From Candidatus Peribacteraceae bacterium (GTDB lineage: Bacteria; Patescibacteriota; Gracilibacteria; Peribacterales; Peribacteraceae), in contig JAQVVD010000003.1 in NCBI GenBank assembly GCA_028699155.1, forward strand, positions 1 through 64,000: 64,000 nt of DNA, given 5' to 3'. Under the pieces are notes generated by a model. That model had not been told where the DNA came from. It did not search any database and saw only the letters and a program-made list of their open reading frames with translations. The translations under genes were made by a program, and so were the position numbers. Shown here piece after piece: positions 42,413 to 50,016 of this stretch; position 1 is the stretch's first letter, and every line of letters begins with the position of its first letter.

Positions 42413-43234
42413 ATGCAACTCACGCAAGCAATCCTCCCTGTGGCAGGTCTTGGCACGCGCTTCCTCCCCTGGACGAAAGCGGTGCCAAAGGAACTCCTCC
42501 CGCTCGGCAACGAGCCGATCATCGCGCATATCGTCGATGAGTGCATGGATGCGGGAATCACCGATATCTGCTTCGTGATCAGTAAAGGCAAGGAATCCAT
42601 CCCGCAGTACTTCTACGACAACCCCGCGCTGGAGGCGGAACTGGAGAGGCGCGGCAAGCGTCATCTGCTGGAAACGTTGCAGCGGTACAACGATGTACGT
42701 TTCCACACCGTGTACCAGGAGGAACAACTGGGGGACGGCCATGCAATCCTGCAGGCGAAGGACTGGGTGAAGAGCGACGCTGTCGCGGTGCTGTTCGGCG
42801 ATGATCTATTCGCCGAAGATGAGCCGGGTCTGGTTCAACTCCGCAAAGCGCATGAACGTATAAAGGGCGCGGGAGCGGTGATCGCGCTGGAAAATATTCC
42901 GCGCGAATTAACGTATAAATACGGCATAGCGGAGGTATCGGATGAAGACACCGGCGCACCGGGCCTCCGGAGGATCAAGAACATGGTGGAGAAGCCCGAT
43001 CCCAAAGATGCGCCTTCCACGCTCGGCATTGTGGGGCGCTACATTATTCCGCGCTCCACGTTCGACGTGCTGCCGGATGTCACATCCGGGCACGGCGGCG
43101 AGATACGCCTGATAGACGCACTGATTGCGCAGATACAAGACGGCGTGCCCGTGTACGGCTGCACATGCGCCGGCAAGCGCATAGATACCGGCACTCCGGA
43201 AGGGTACAAAGCCGCATTAAAAGTCTTTGGATGA
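42413..43234 (+). CDS. galU: UTP-glucose-1-phosphate uridylyltransferase
   Basis: Makes UDP-glucose for glycans. 273 residues. AILPVAGLGTRFLPWTKAVPKELLPL at the N-terminus holds the nucleotide-binding GLGTR and the substrate lysine; later AVLFGDDLF (metal Asp), MVEKPDP and GKRIDTGTPEGYKAALK match the family. ATG 42413 chosen by alignment to the MxxxxQAILPVAG start. A TACCTT hexamer lies about ten bases upstream. It likely feeds the glycosyltransferases found elsewhere in the window. Confidence 0.96.
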   Translation: MQLTQAILPVAGLGTRFLPWTKAVPKELLPLGNEPIIAHIVDECMDAGITDICFVISKGKESIPQYFYDNPALEAELERRGKRHLLETLQRYNDVRFHTVYQEEQLGDGHAILQAKDWVKSDAVAVLFGDDLFAEDEPGLVQLRKAHERIKGAGAVIALENIPRELTYKYGIAEVSDEDTGAPGLRRIKNMVEKPDPKDAPSTLGIVGRYIIPRSTFDVLPDVTSGHGGEIRLIDALIAQIQDGVPVYGCTCAGKRIDTGTPEGYKAALKVFG

Positions 43235-43249
43235 TCAATGTTCCACTTC

Positions 43250-43654
43250 TTACTTACATCCCTCGAACTCTCTGGGGGACCACTGGCTCGTGCGGCGAAC
43301 CGTGTAGTTGTAGCAGCGTGACTGCGGCGCGGGCACCGGCTGCGCGGGCACCAACTGACCGTTGTAGTACAGGTCTTCCAGGTACTGGTAGAACTCCGGA
43401 CGCGTCACGCGGCACGGCGGAGCCTGCCTGGTGTAGTACGTATTGCGGTAGTAGGGGTGCAACGCATGCGTCACGCTCCGGTACGGGCTTGCGTAGATGT
43501 AATCCTCCTCGTAGTAGCGCGCCTGCCAATCCGTTCCGCCGTAGCGGGTCGTGTCACTGTCCTCCGCACGGAAGAGTTTGTAAGAAGCAGCTTCTGCCGT
43601 CCCGAGCGGAATCAGGGTTGCGACGGAGAGAACGAGAGCGGTGAGAATGCGCAT
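43250..43654 (-). CDS. secreted Tyr-rich protein, unknown
   Basis: 134 residues. Signal peptide MRILTALVLSVATLIPLG..AEA (1-23), then a Tyr/Arg-rich mature part (EEDYIYASPYRSVTHALHPYYRN) with three cysteines (near 81, 116 and at the end, FEGCK). No family recognised. It ends 15 bases from the convergent galU stop. Confidence 0.6.
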   Translation of the reverse strand: MRILTALVLSVATLIPLGTAEAASYKLFRAEDSDTTRYGGTDWQARYYEEDYIYASPYRSVTHALHPYYRNTYYTRQAPPCRVTRPEFYQYLEDLYYNGQLVPAQPVPAPQSRCYNYTVRRTSQWSPREFEGCK

Positions 43655-43793
43655 AGCGGTTCTTGAAAGAATACAAAAGAGTGTTATCGTAGTGTTCTCA
43701 CACACGGAATGTCAAGAATACCGCACGCAATTATGCCCCCTGCTCGTTTGACTGACTGCATACGCACTGCCGAGGATAGCAACAGATCCCTTC

Positions 43794-45773
43794 CTACAAC
43801 TCCCTCCTGAGCAGCTCTATTTCATCGCGCAGATCCGCGGCTTTCTCAAACTCCATGTTCTGAGCGGCTAGCTCCATCTGCTGCTCAAGCTCCTCCATGA
43901 GGCGCTTGCGCTCATCTCTCGGGATCTTGGTGTGATCGCGCTTGGGCCGCCGGAGTTCCAGTTTCTTGTCTTCCTCGGCGATATCATGCACCGCCTTCTC
44001 GATGCTCTTAGGCGTGATGTTATGTTTCTCATTGTACTTCTGCTGGATTGCCCGACGGCGATTCGTCTCACTCAGGGCGCCTCGTATCGCATCGGTCTCC
44101 CTATCCGCATAGAGCGTCACATGACCATGCACATTACGCGCAGCGCGGCCGATCGTCTGGATGAGCGCATCGCGGGAACGGAGGAACCCCTGTTTATCCG
44201 CATCCAGAATGGCGATGAAGCTGACTTCCGGGAGATCCAGCCCCTCGCGCAGGAGATTGATCCCGACAATCATATCGATCTCCCCCGTACGCAACTGCCG
44301 CAGGATTTCTATGCGTTCCATCGTCTCAATGTCGCTGTGGAGGTACCGCACTTTGTAGTCGTGCTCCTGCAGGTACTGTGTGAGATCTTCTGAGCTCTTC
44401 TTGGTGAGCGTCGTAATGAGCACGCGCTCCTTGCGTGCAATCGCATGGTTGATCTCCTCCGTCAGATCGTCAATCTGGTGCTTGGTCGGTTTCACCTGCA
44501 CCGGCGGATCCAGCAGCCCTGTCGGACGGATGATCTGCTCCACAATCCGCTCTTTCCGCGTGTTCGTGTACTCGTAGTGCCCCGGCGTCGCGGATACGTA
44601 CACCGCCTGGCTGACCCGCGCCTCGAATTCATCGAATTTGAGCGGGCGGTTATCATGCGAACTCGGCAGGCGAAACCCGTAATCAATGAGCGTCTGCTTG
44701 CGGCTGCGATTGCCTTCGTACATGCCGCCGACCTGCGGAATGCTCATGTGCGACTCGTCGATGAACAGGAGGAAATCTTTGGGGAAGTAATCCAGCAGCG
44801 TGCTGGGCGGCTTGCCGGGCTCCTGGTTATTGAGGTAACGCACGTAGTTCTCTATCCCCGTGCAGTACCCCGTCTCTTTGAGCATCTCGATATCGTACTC
44901 CGTGCGCGTGCGGATCCGCTCGGCTTTCGCCAGCTCTCCGGCTTTGAGCAGTTCCTGTTCGCGGATCGCCATATCGGCAAGGATCTGGTCGCATGCCTGG
45001 TCGATCTTCTCCTGCGTCGTCACGTTGTGGCTCGCGGGGAAGATGTGGACTTCGCGTAAATCCTTGATGAGCTCCCCCGTGAAACAGTCCACTTCCTGAA
45101 TGACATCGACTTCATCGAATGGCATCTCGATGCGGATGACTGTGTCGCCGCCTGGGGGAAATACTTCGACGGTGTCGCCGAGCGCGTGGAACATCCCCTG
45201 CCTGAACTCCATGTCGCTGCGCCTGTACCGGATGTCCGTGAGCCGGCGCAGGAACGTGTCGCGCTGTATCGGCTGGCCGCGCTCCAGCTTGATCGCGAGC
45301 GCTTCGTAGTCCTGCACGTTGCCCAGGCCGTAGATGCAGGAGACGGAGGCGACGATCAGAACGTCGCGCCGCGTGAGGAGGTTCATGGTCGCCGCGTGGC
45401 GGAACTTCTCGATCTCCTCGTTGATGCTGGCGTCCTTCTCTATGTAGGTATCCGTCGTCGGCAGGTACGCTTCCGGCTGGTAGTAGTCGTAGTAGGAGAC
45501 GAAGTACGAAACCGCGTTCTCGGGAAAGAAGTTCTGGAACTCGCTGCACAGCTGCGCCGCGAGCGTTTTATTGTGCGCGAGCACCAGCGTCGGCCGTTGC
45601 AGCTCATGCACGATGTTCGCCATCGTGAAGGTCTTGCCCGTGCCCGTAGCCCCCAGGAGCGTCTGGTGCCGCTCGCCCGCCTGCACTCCTTCTATGAGCT
45701 TCTTGATCGCCCCCGGCTGGTCGCCCGTAGGCTGAAAGTGGGAAACGAGTTTGAATGGTATCTGCTCAGGCAT
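43794..45773 (-). CDS. uvrB: excinuclease ABC subunit B
   Basis: Damage-verification helicase of nucleotide excision repair. 659 residues. Walker A GATGTGKT at 41-48, the beta-hairpin region YYDYYQPEAYLPTTDTYIEK, helicase motifs (LLFIDESHMSIPQ, VSATPGHYE, GINLLREGLDLPE), and the C-terminal UvrC-binding UVR motif (LMEELEQQMELAAQNMEFEKA). ATG 45773 is set by a TACAAT -10 eight bases upstream with TTCCCT at 17 bases. uvrA and uvrC are not here. Confidence 0.97.
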   Translation of the reverse strand: MPEQIPFKLVSHFQPTGDQPGAIKKLIEGVQAGERHQTLLGATGTGKTFTMANIVHELQRPTLVLAHNKTLAAQLCSEFQNFFPENAVSYFVSYYDYYQPEAYLPTTDTYIEKDASINEEIEKFRHAATMNLLTRRDVLIVASVSCIYGLGNVQDYEALAIKLERGQPIQRDTFLRRLTDIRYRRSDMEFRQGMFHALGDTVEVFPPGGDTVIRIEMPFDEVDVIQEVDCFTGELIKDLREVHIFPASHNVTTQEKIDQACDQILADMAIREQELLKAGELAKAERIRTRTEYDIEMLKETGYCTGIENYVRYLNNQEPGKPPSTLLDYFPKDFLLFIDESHMSIPQVGGMYEGNRSRKQTLIDYGFRLPSSHDNRPLKFDEFEARVSQAVYVSATPGHYEYTNTRKERIVEQIIRPTGLLDPPVQVKPTKHQIDDLTEEINHAIARKERVLITTLTKKSSEDLTQYLQEHDYKVRYLHSDIETMERIEILRQLRTGEIDMIVGINLLREGLDLPEVSFIAILDADKQGFLRSRDALIQTIGRAARNVHGHVTLYADRETDAIRGALSETNRRRAIQQKYNEKHNITPKSIEKAVHDIAEEDKKLELRRPKRDHTKIPRDERKRLMEELEQQMELAAQNMEFEKAADLRDEIELLRREL

Positions 45774-45781
45774 GTCCGAAG

Positions 45782-45810
45782 ATTGTAGTGCCCATGCCAT
45801 GCGCAGGGAA
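45782..45810 (-). promoter_or_regulatory. uvrB promoter, leaderless type
   Basis: Minus strand TTCCCT (45805-45810), 17-base spacer, TACAAT (45782-45787), eight bases to the ATG: the same layout as the cysS promoter. Confidence 0.55.
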
Positions 45811-45841
45811 CCGATAACCCCGCAAAACCGGGTGCGGATGC

Positions 45842-45870
45842 TTGCCTAATTTATATTTTTGTATTTTAAT
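45842..45870 (+). promoter_or_regulatory. promoter, TTGCCT-17-TTTAAT
   Basis: TTGCCT (45842-45847), 17-base spacer, TTTAAT (45865-45870), six bases to the ATG at 45877, in an AT-rich block. Confidence 0.5.
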
Positions 45871-45876
45871 AATACT

Positions 45877-46368
45877 ATGGGAATCGGCACCAGGGATGAC
45901 GAGCGCGTGTCTCCCGAAAGCATCGTACAGACACTGCGTGAATCCGGCAGTTCACTCGTGCAAACACCTCTGATTCAGGAGGGCTCTCCTGCCTGGCGGC
46001 ATGAAGTGCTGCAACTCATGCGTACCGTCGCAAGAGAAATGCGTACCGTTCTGGATTTCGTACCTACAAGCATTGAGGAGAACTGGTACTTAGCGCCGAT
46101 CGTGCGTGATTGTATTCGGCGGGCATGCGTGCAGGGCGATCGCACCGTTGCGCTCTCTCCCCCAACGGATATTCTCTCTCTCTTCTTCGATCAGGCATAC
46201 GGGCTGTCCTACGAAAATCTGGTACGGTTTGCCTCGCAGGATAAGGAAGATCATTCGCCGGAGCTACCGCCTGGCATCCCACTGCCGACGCAGCAGTATC
46301 TTGCGAGACTGCAGGAAGAGCTGCATACGCCGGAGAGGCAAGAACAGAAAGATTCTGATGCAGCCTGA
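45877..46368 (+). CDS. hypothetical protein upstream of serS
   Basis: 163 residues, soluble and largely helical, no family recognised. Features: WRHEVLQLMRTVAREMRTVL in the N-terminal third, IVRDCIRRACVQGDRTVALS in the middle, and an acidic Gln/Glu-rich end (LQEELHTPERQEQKDSDAA). ATG 45877 is six bases after a -10 hexamer. It is on the same strand as serS with a 24-base gap, but serS has its own -10, so coupling is uncertain. Confidence 0.6.
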   Translation: MGIGTRDDERVSPESIVQTLRESGSSLVQTPLIQEGSPAWRHEVLQLMRTVAREMRTVLDFVPTSIEENWYLAPIVRDCIRRACVQGDRTVALSPPTDILSLFFDQAYGLSYENLVRFASQDKEDHSPELPPGIPLPTQQYLARLQEELHTPERQEQKDSDAA

Positions 46369-46392
46369 CGGATTTTTCGATACGCTCTCTGC

Positions 46393-47700
46393 ATGATTGA
46401 TTTGAGCGATCTCCGTGCAAGGCCCGATGTGTACAGGAAAGCCATAAAGGATAAGCGGCTCTCCGCCGATGTGGACGCATTCCTGAAGCTCGATGAGGAT
46501 CGCCGCGCGCTGATTGCGGAAGTGGAAGAAATGCGCGCCAGGAAGAATGACGTGAGCAAGCGCGTTCCCACGCTCTCCGGGAAGGAGAAGGAGAAACTGG
46601 TCGCCGAGATGCAGAAGCTGAATACATCGCTCAAGGAGAAAGAGGAGAAACTGAAGAGCATAGAAGAACGGTGGAAGGAACAGCAGTATGAGTTCCCGAG
46701 CATTCCTCATGAGAACACGCCTGTGGGAAAGGATGATTCCGGCAACGTGGAAGCATTCCGGCACGGCGACCTGCCGACCTTCGATTTTGAGCCCCGGGAC
46801 CACACCGCACTCGGCGAGGCACTGGATATCATCGACATTCCCCGCGGCGCCAAGGTTTCCGGTGCGCGCAACTACTACCTCAAGGGAGACGGCGCGCGCC
46901 TGCATCGCGCAGTACTCAACTTCACGATGGACCACCTGGCGGCAAAGGGCTGGACGCTGTTCAGCCCCCCATTGCTCGCAACGTACGACTGCTTCTTCGG
47001 AACAGGATTCTTCCCCGGCGTAGACCAGAACAACATCTACGCGGTAGGCGGCCAGGAGGAGAAAGATGCGCCGATTGAGCCGGATAACCTGCACTTGATC
47101 GGTACGTCGGAAGTCACGGTCTGCAGCTACCACAGGGACGAGGTGCTCAGGGAAGCAGATCTGCCGAAGCGTTACGCGGGGTACAGCGCGTGTTTCCGGC
47201 GCGAGGCAGGAACGTACGGCAAGGACACGCACGGACTCTACCGCGTGCACCAGTTCGAGAAGGTGGAACAGGTCGTGCTCTGCCGCGCCGATGAAGAGGA
47301 GAGCATGAAGCTGTTTGAGGAAATCCGCACGAACGCGGAGGAGGTGCTGCAGGCGCTTAAATTACCCTACCGCGTGCTCACGATCTGCACCGGCGACATG
47401 GGGAAGGGCAAGGTATTCATGCAGGATATTGAGACGTGGATGCCCTCGCGCAACGCGTACGGGGAAACGCACAGCTGCAGCTACCTCGGGAGTTTCCAGT
47501 CGCGCAGGCTCAACATCAAGTACGAAACGGCAGGCGGAGGAAAGGAGTTCGTGCACACGCTGAATAACACCTGCATCGCCAGCCCGAGAATCCTCATCCC
47601 GCTCCTGGAAATCTACCAGAAGAAGGATGGCAGCGTGACCGTGCCGGATGTGCTGCAGCCGTACATGGGCGGGCAGAAGAACATCGTCGTCCCGTCGTGA
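46393..47700 (+). CDS. serS: seryl-tRNA synthetase
   Basis: Class II synthetase charging tRNA-Ser. 435 residues. The N-terminal antiparallel coiled-coil arm (about 30-100, KEKLVAEMQKLNTSLKEKEE) grips the long variable arm of tRNA-Ser. Catalytic motif 2 is CFRREAGTYGKDTHGLYRVH, and motif 3 is in NNTCIASPRILIPLLE (usual form GR-x-x-x-A-x-x-E altered to SPRILIPLLE). A TACGCT hexamer ends six bases before the ATG. Confidence 0.96.
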   Translation: MIDLSDLRARPDVYRKAIKDKRLSADVDAFLKLDEDRRALIAEVEEMRARKNDVSKRVPTLSGKEKEKLVAEMQKLNTSLKEKEEKLKSIEERWKEQQYEFPSIPHENTPVGKDDSGNVEAFRHGDLPTFDFEPRDHTALGEALDIIDIPRGAKVSGARNYYLKGDGARLHRAVLNFTMDHLAAKGWTLFSPPLLATYDCFFGTGFFPGVDQNNIYAVGGQEEKDAPIEPDNLHLIGTSEVTVCSYHRDEVLREADLPKRYAGYSACFRREAGTYGKDTHGLYRVHQFEKVEQVVLCRADEEESMKLFEEIRTNAEEVLQALKLPYRVLTICTGDMGKGKVFMQDIETWMPSRNAYGETHSCSYLGSFQSRRLNIKYETAGGGKEFVHTLNNTCIASPRILIPLLEIYQKKDGSVTVPDVLQPYMGGQKNIVVPS

Positions 47701-47705
47701 ATCAC

Positions 47706-48398
47706 ATGAACGCCAAACGTACAGCAGCCGGCATCCTCTTGCTGGCGGCGCTGCCCTTCCTGGTGAAGATCGCTGCGCTCGGAACCACCGGCTACGCACT
47801 GCAATCGCTCTACAAGCTCGCGCAGCTGGGAATCCCTGTCACATGGCGACTCAAGAAGAAGCGGGGAATGCACGTATTATGGCCATTCGATGAACCGCGC
47901 CCCGCGCTGTTGGGATGGATGACCGGCGCGCTCTTGGGATGTGCTCTCGCCCTGATGGGAATCATCGCCATTCAGATTGGAACAGGGTTCGGGCTGGTTG
48001 ATCCCGTGAGCATTCGCGCCGGATTCGACCAGCGCTTTACGGTACATGCGCCTCTTGCTGTCGCCATCGTCCTCTTCCTCTCCACGCTCAATGCCGCGCT
48101 GGAAGAGCTCCACTTCCGCGCGTGGCTTGACCGTGAACTGAGCGCGCTCTGCGGCAACGCCGCGGGGATAGGAATTTCTGCGCTTGCCTTCGGCGGCATG
48201 CACATCCTGATTTTCTGGGGGATGCCGTGGTTCTCGCTGCAGGCGATACTGATGATCGCCGGAGCGCTCGCGCTCGCGGGAGCAGTGTGGAGTGCTCTGG
48301 CCCGCATGAGGGGCGGCATCCACCTCGCATTCTTCAGCCACGCCGTTACCGATGTTCTCCTCCTCACCTGGGGGCTCTTCTGGCTGGGCTATATGTAA
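47706..48398 (+). CDS. CPBP family intramembrane metalloprotease
   Basis: 230 residues, about six spans. The CPBP/Abi motifs are present: motif 1 ALEELHFRAWL (EExxxR), motif 2 FGGMHIL (FxxxH) and the last-span FFSHAVTDV (HxxxD). Relatives process prenylated proteins (Rce1-like) or give bacteriocin immunity. It starts at ATG 47706 or at GTG 47697, which overlaps the serS stop, so it is co-transcribed with serS. Target unknown. Confidence 0.85.
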   Translation: MNAKRTAAGILLLAALPFLVKIAALGTTGYALQSLYKLAQLGIPVTWRLKKKRGMHVLWPFDEPRPALLGWMTGALLGCALALMGIIAIQIGTGFGLVDPVSIRAGFDQRFTVHAPLAVAIVLFLSTLNAALEELHFRAWLDRELSALCGNAAGIGISALAFGGMHILIFWGMPWFSLQAILMIAGALALAGAVWSALARMRGGIHLAFFSHAVTDVLLLTWGLFWLGYM

Positions 48399-48483
48399 TA
48401 AAAACTTAACATCTCTGCCAAAAAGACGTACAATAGATGCATGGGAGGAGACCGATACGCAGGGATGGATAGGAAATCTGGGA

Positions 48484-48512
48484 TTGAAGCTGAAGCGCTT
48501 TTTCGCTATAAT
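48484..48512 (+). promoter_or_regulatory. promoter, TTGAAG-17-TATAAT, leaderless type
   Basis: TTGAAG (48484-48489), 17-base spacer, perfect TATAAT (48507-48512), seven bases to the ATG at 48520. One of the clearest leaderless cases here. Confidence 0.7.
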
Positions 48513-48519
48513 GATTCGA

Positions 48520-48825
48520 ATGCCAAACACAAAAAACCAAAAAGTCTGTCGCCATGTCGTCCCCATGTTCGCCGGGGCGATACTCGTTGTCTGCAGCGTC
48601 GTGCTCTCGCAGACATCTTCGTCCTCCGGGCGCCTGTCTGCGATGCTCCAGGAGGAATCGCTCAATGAAATCGTGCAGCGAACGCACCGGGAGTACGCTG
48701 CAATGCGCGCGCTCCCTCCTGCTACGGAAGGATGGGAGATGCATGCCAGTGCGCCAGCGAAACAGCCGGAAGGGTGGGTGGCTGCCGTGATTGATGAAGT
48801 CGCGCGGTGGTTCGGACTCAATTAA
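48520..48825 (+). CDS. hypothetical membrane-anchored protein
   Basis: 101 residues. An N-terminal span (HVVPMFAGAILVVCSVVLSQ, about 12-31) then a soluble tail with IVQRTHREYAAMRALPPATE and EGWVAAVIDEVARWFGLN. No family. The start is fixed by the TATAAT promoter seven bases upstream; earlier in-frame ATGs would be outside the transcript. It lies between the CPBP protease and a glycosyltransferase, followed by a tandem-unit hairpin. Confidence 0.6.
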   Translation: MPNTKNQKVCRHVVPMFAGAILVVCSVVLSQTSSSSGRLSAMLQEESLNEIVQRTHREYAAMRALPPATEGWEMHASAPAKQPEGWVAAVIDEVARWFGLN

Positions 48826-48828
48826 AAA

Positions 48829-48887
48829 GAATGCAAGGAATGCAAAGATAACAAGGATTCGTTGCTTCCCTTGCATTCTTTGCATTC
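48829..48887. repeat. hairpin of GAATGCAAG units
   Basis: Arms 48829-48855 (GAATGCAAGGAATGCAAAG) and 48868-48887 (CCTTGCATTCTTTGCATTC). The TATACT -10 of the next gene begins four bases after the right arm. Confidence 0.7.
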
Positions 48888-48902
48888 CTGTATACTCACT
48901 CC

Positions 48903-49997
48903 ATGCGAATCTTGTTCACTCGTTTCCCGCTGGAGAGCGCGTACGGCGGAGCGGAAGTGCAGACACTCTCGCTGATGCGGGGGCTGCAGGAGCGCGGGCA
49001 CGAGGTTTCGTTCCTCGGCAGCTGCCCGGTACTGCTGAAAGAAGGTGCAAAATACAACATAGGAAGCACGAAACTGGAGATAGGCGTTCCTCCCGTGAGC
49101 AAATGGGGAATGCTCTCTTTCCTCCGCAAGCAGTTCGGCATGCGCAGAACGTTGCTCCGGGCTCTTTCTTCCATGCAGAAACCGGATGCGATCGTGATGC
49201 TCAGCATGAGCGAAAAGTTGCTGCTCACGCATGCCGCAACGCGGCAGGGCATTGCGGTGTACTGGCTGGAGCACGACCGCATCGGCCGGTGGCTTACCTG
49301 GAACCCCTGGCTGCCGCGCCTGCGCAAACTGAGCAGAACAGCAACCACCATCTGCGTCTCCGCCTTAAGCAAAAGCCTCTACGTGCAGCTGGGATGGCCG
49401 GCGGAAAATACGGTGGATATCCCCAATGGGATTGCTATGCAGCGATTCGCACAATGCGAGAGGGTCCCGCGCGAAAGCGGTGCGCTGCGCGTCGGATGCG
49501 TAGCCCGCCTCACGCAGGACAAAGGAGTGGACCTGCTCGTGCGAGCAATCGCACAGATCCCCGATGTGACACTGACCATTATCGGAACGGGGCGCGATGA
49601 GGATTGCGTGCGTGCGCTCATCTCGCAATTGCATCTTGAAGATCGCGTGACTCTCCAGCCGTCACATCCGGACCTCGGCAATTTCTACTGCACGATAGAT
49701 GTGCTGGTGCTCCCCTCGCGCGAGCACGATCCCTTCGGGCTCGTTGCTGCGGAGGCAATGGCGCTGGGCACGCCCGTGATCGTCACGGATGCCTGCGGTA
49801 TTGCCAGCTACCTCGGTCACGAGAGTTTCATCGTTCCTGCCAATTCCCAGGAAGCCCTTGCAGAAGCCATGCGTAAGCTCCGTGACCCGATGCTGCGCAC
49901 CCACCTGAGCGAGGCGGCGAAGCGGACGGCGCATGAGAAATTCTCCTTGCCAAAAATGCTCGATGCATATGAGAAGCTCCTTATGAAGGACCGGTAA
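48903..49997 (+). CDS. family 4 glycosyltransferase
   Basis: 364 residues, GT-B fold. N-terminal RILFTRFPLESAYGGAEVQT (sugar-acceptor GGAE loop), C-terminal VGCVARLTQDKGVDLLVRAI, LTIIGTGRDEDCV and the catalytic HDPFGLVAAEAMALGTPVIV (Ex7E). A TATACT -10 ends six bases before the ATG. It is followed 19 bases later by the amidase-SpoIID gene. It likely builds surface glycan; donor unknown. Confidence 0.92.
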   Translation: MRILFTRFPLESAYGGAEVQTLSLMRGLQERGHEVSFLGSCPVLLKEGAKYNIGSTKLEIGVPPVSKWGMLSFLRKQFGMRRTLLRALSSMQKPDAIVMLSMSEKLLLTHAATRQGIAVYWLEHDRIGRWLTWNPWLPRLRKLSRTATTICVSALSKSLYVQLGWPAENTVDIPNGIAMQRFAQCERVPRESGALRVGCVARLTQDKGVDLLVRAIAQIPDVTLTIIGTGRDEDCVRALISQLHLEDRVTLQPSHPDLGNFYCTIDVLVLPSREHDPFGLVAAEAMALGTPVIVTDACGIASYLGHESFIVPANSQEALAEAMRKLRDPMLRTHLSEAAKRTAHEKFSLPKMLDAYEKLLMKDR

Positions 49998-50016
49998 CTG
50001 TATACTGCACGCCTCG

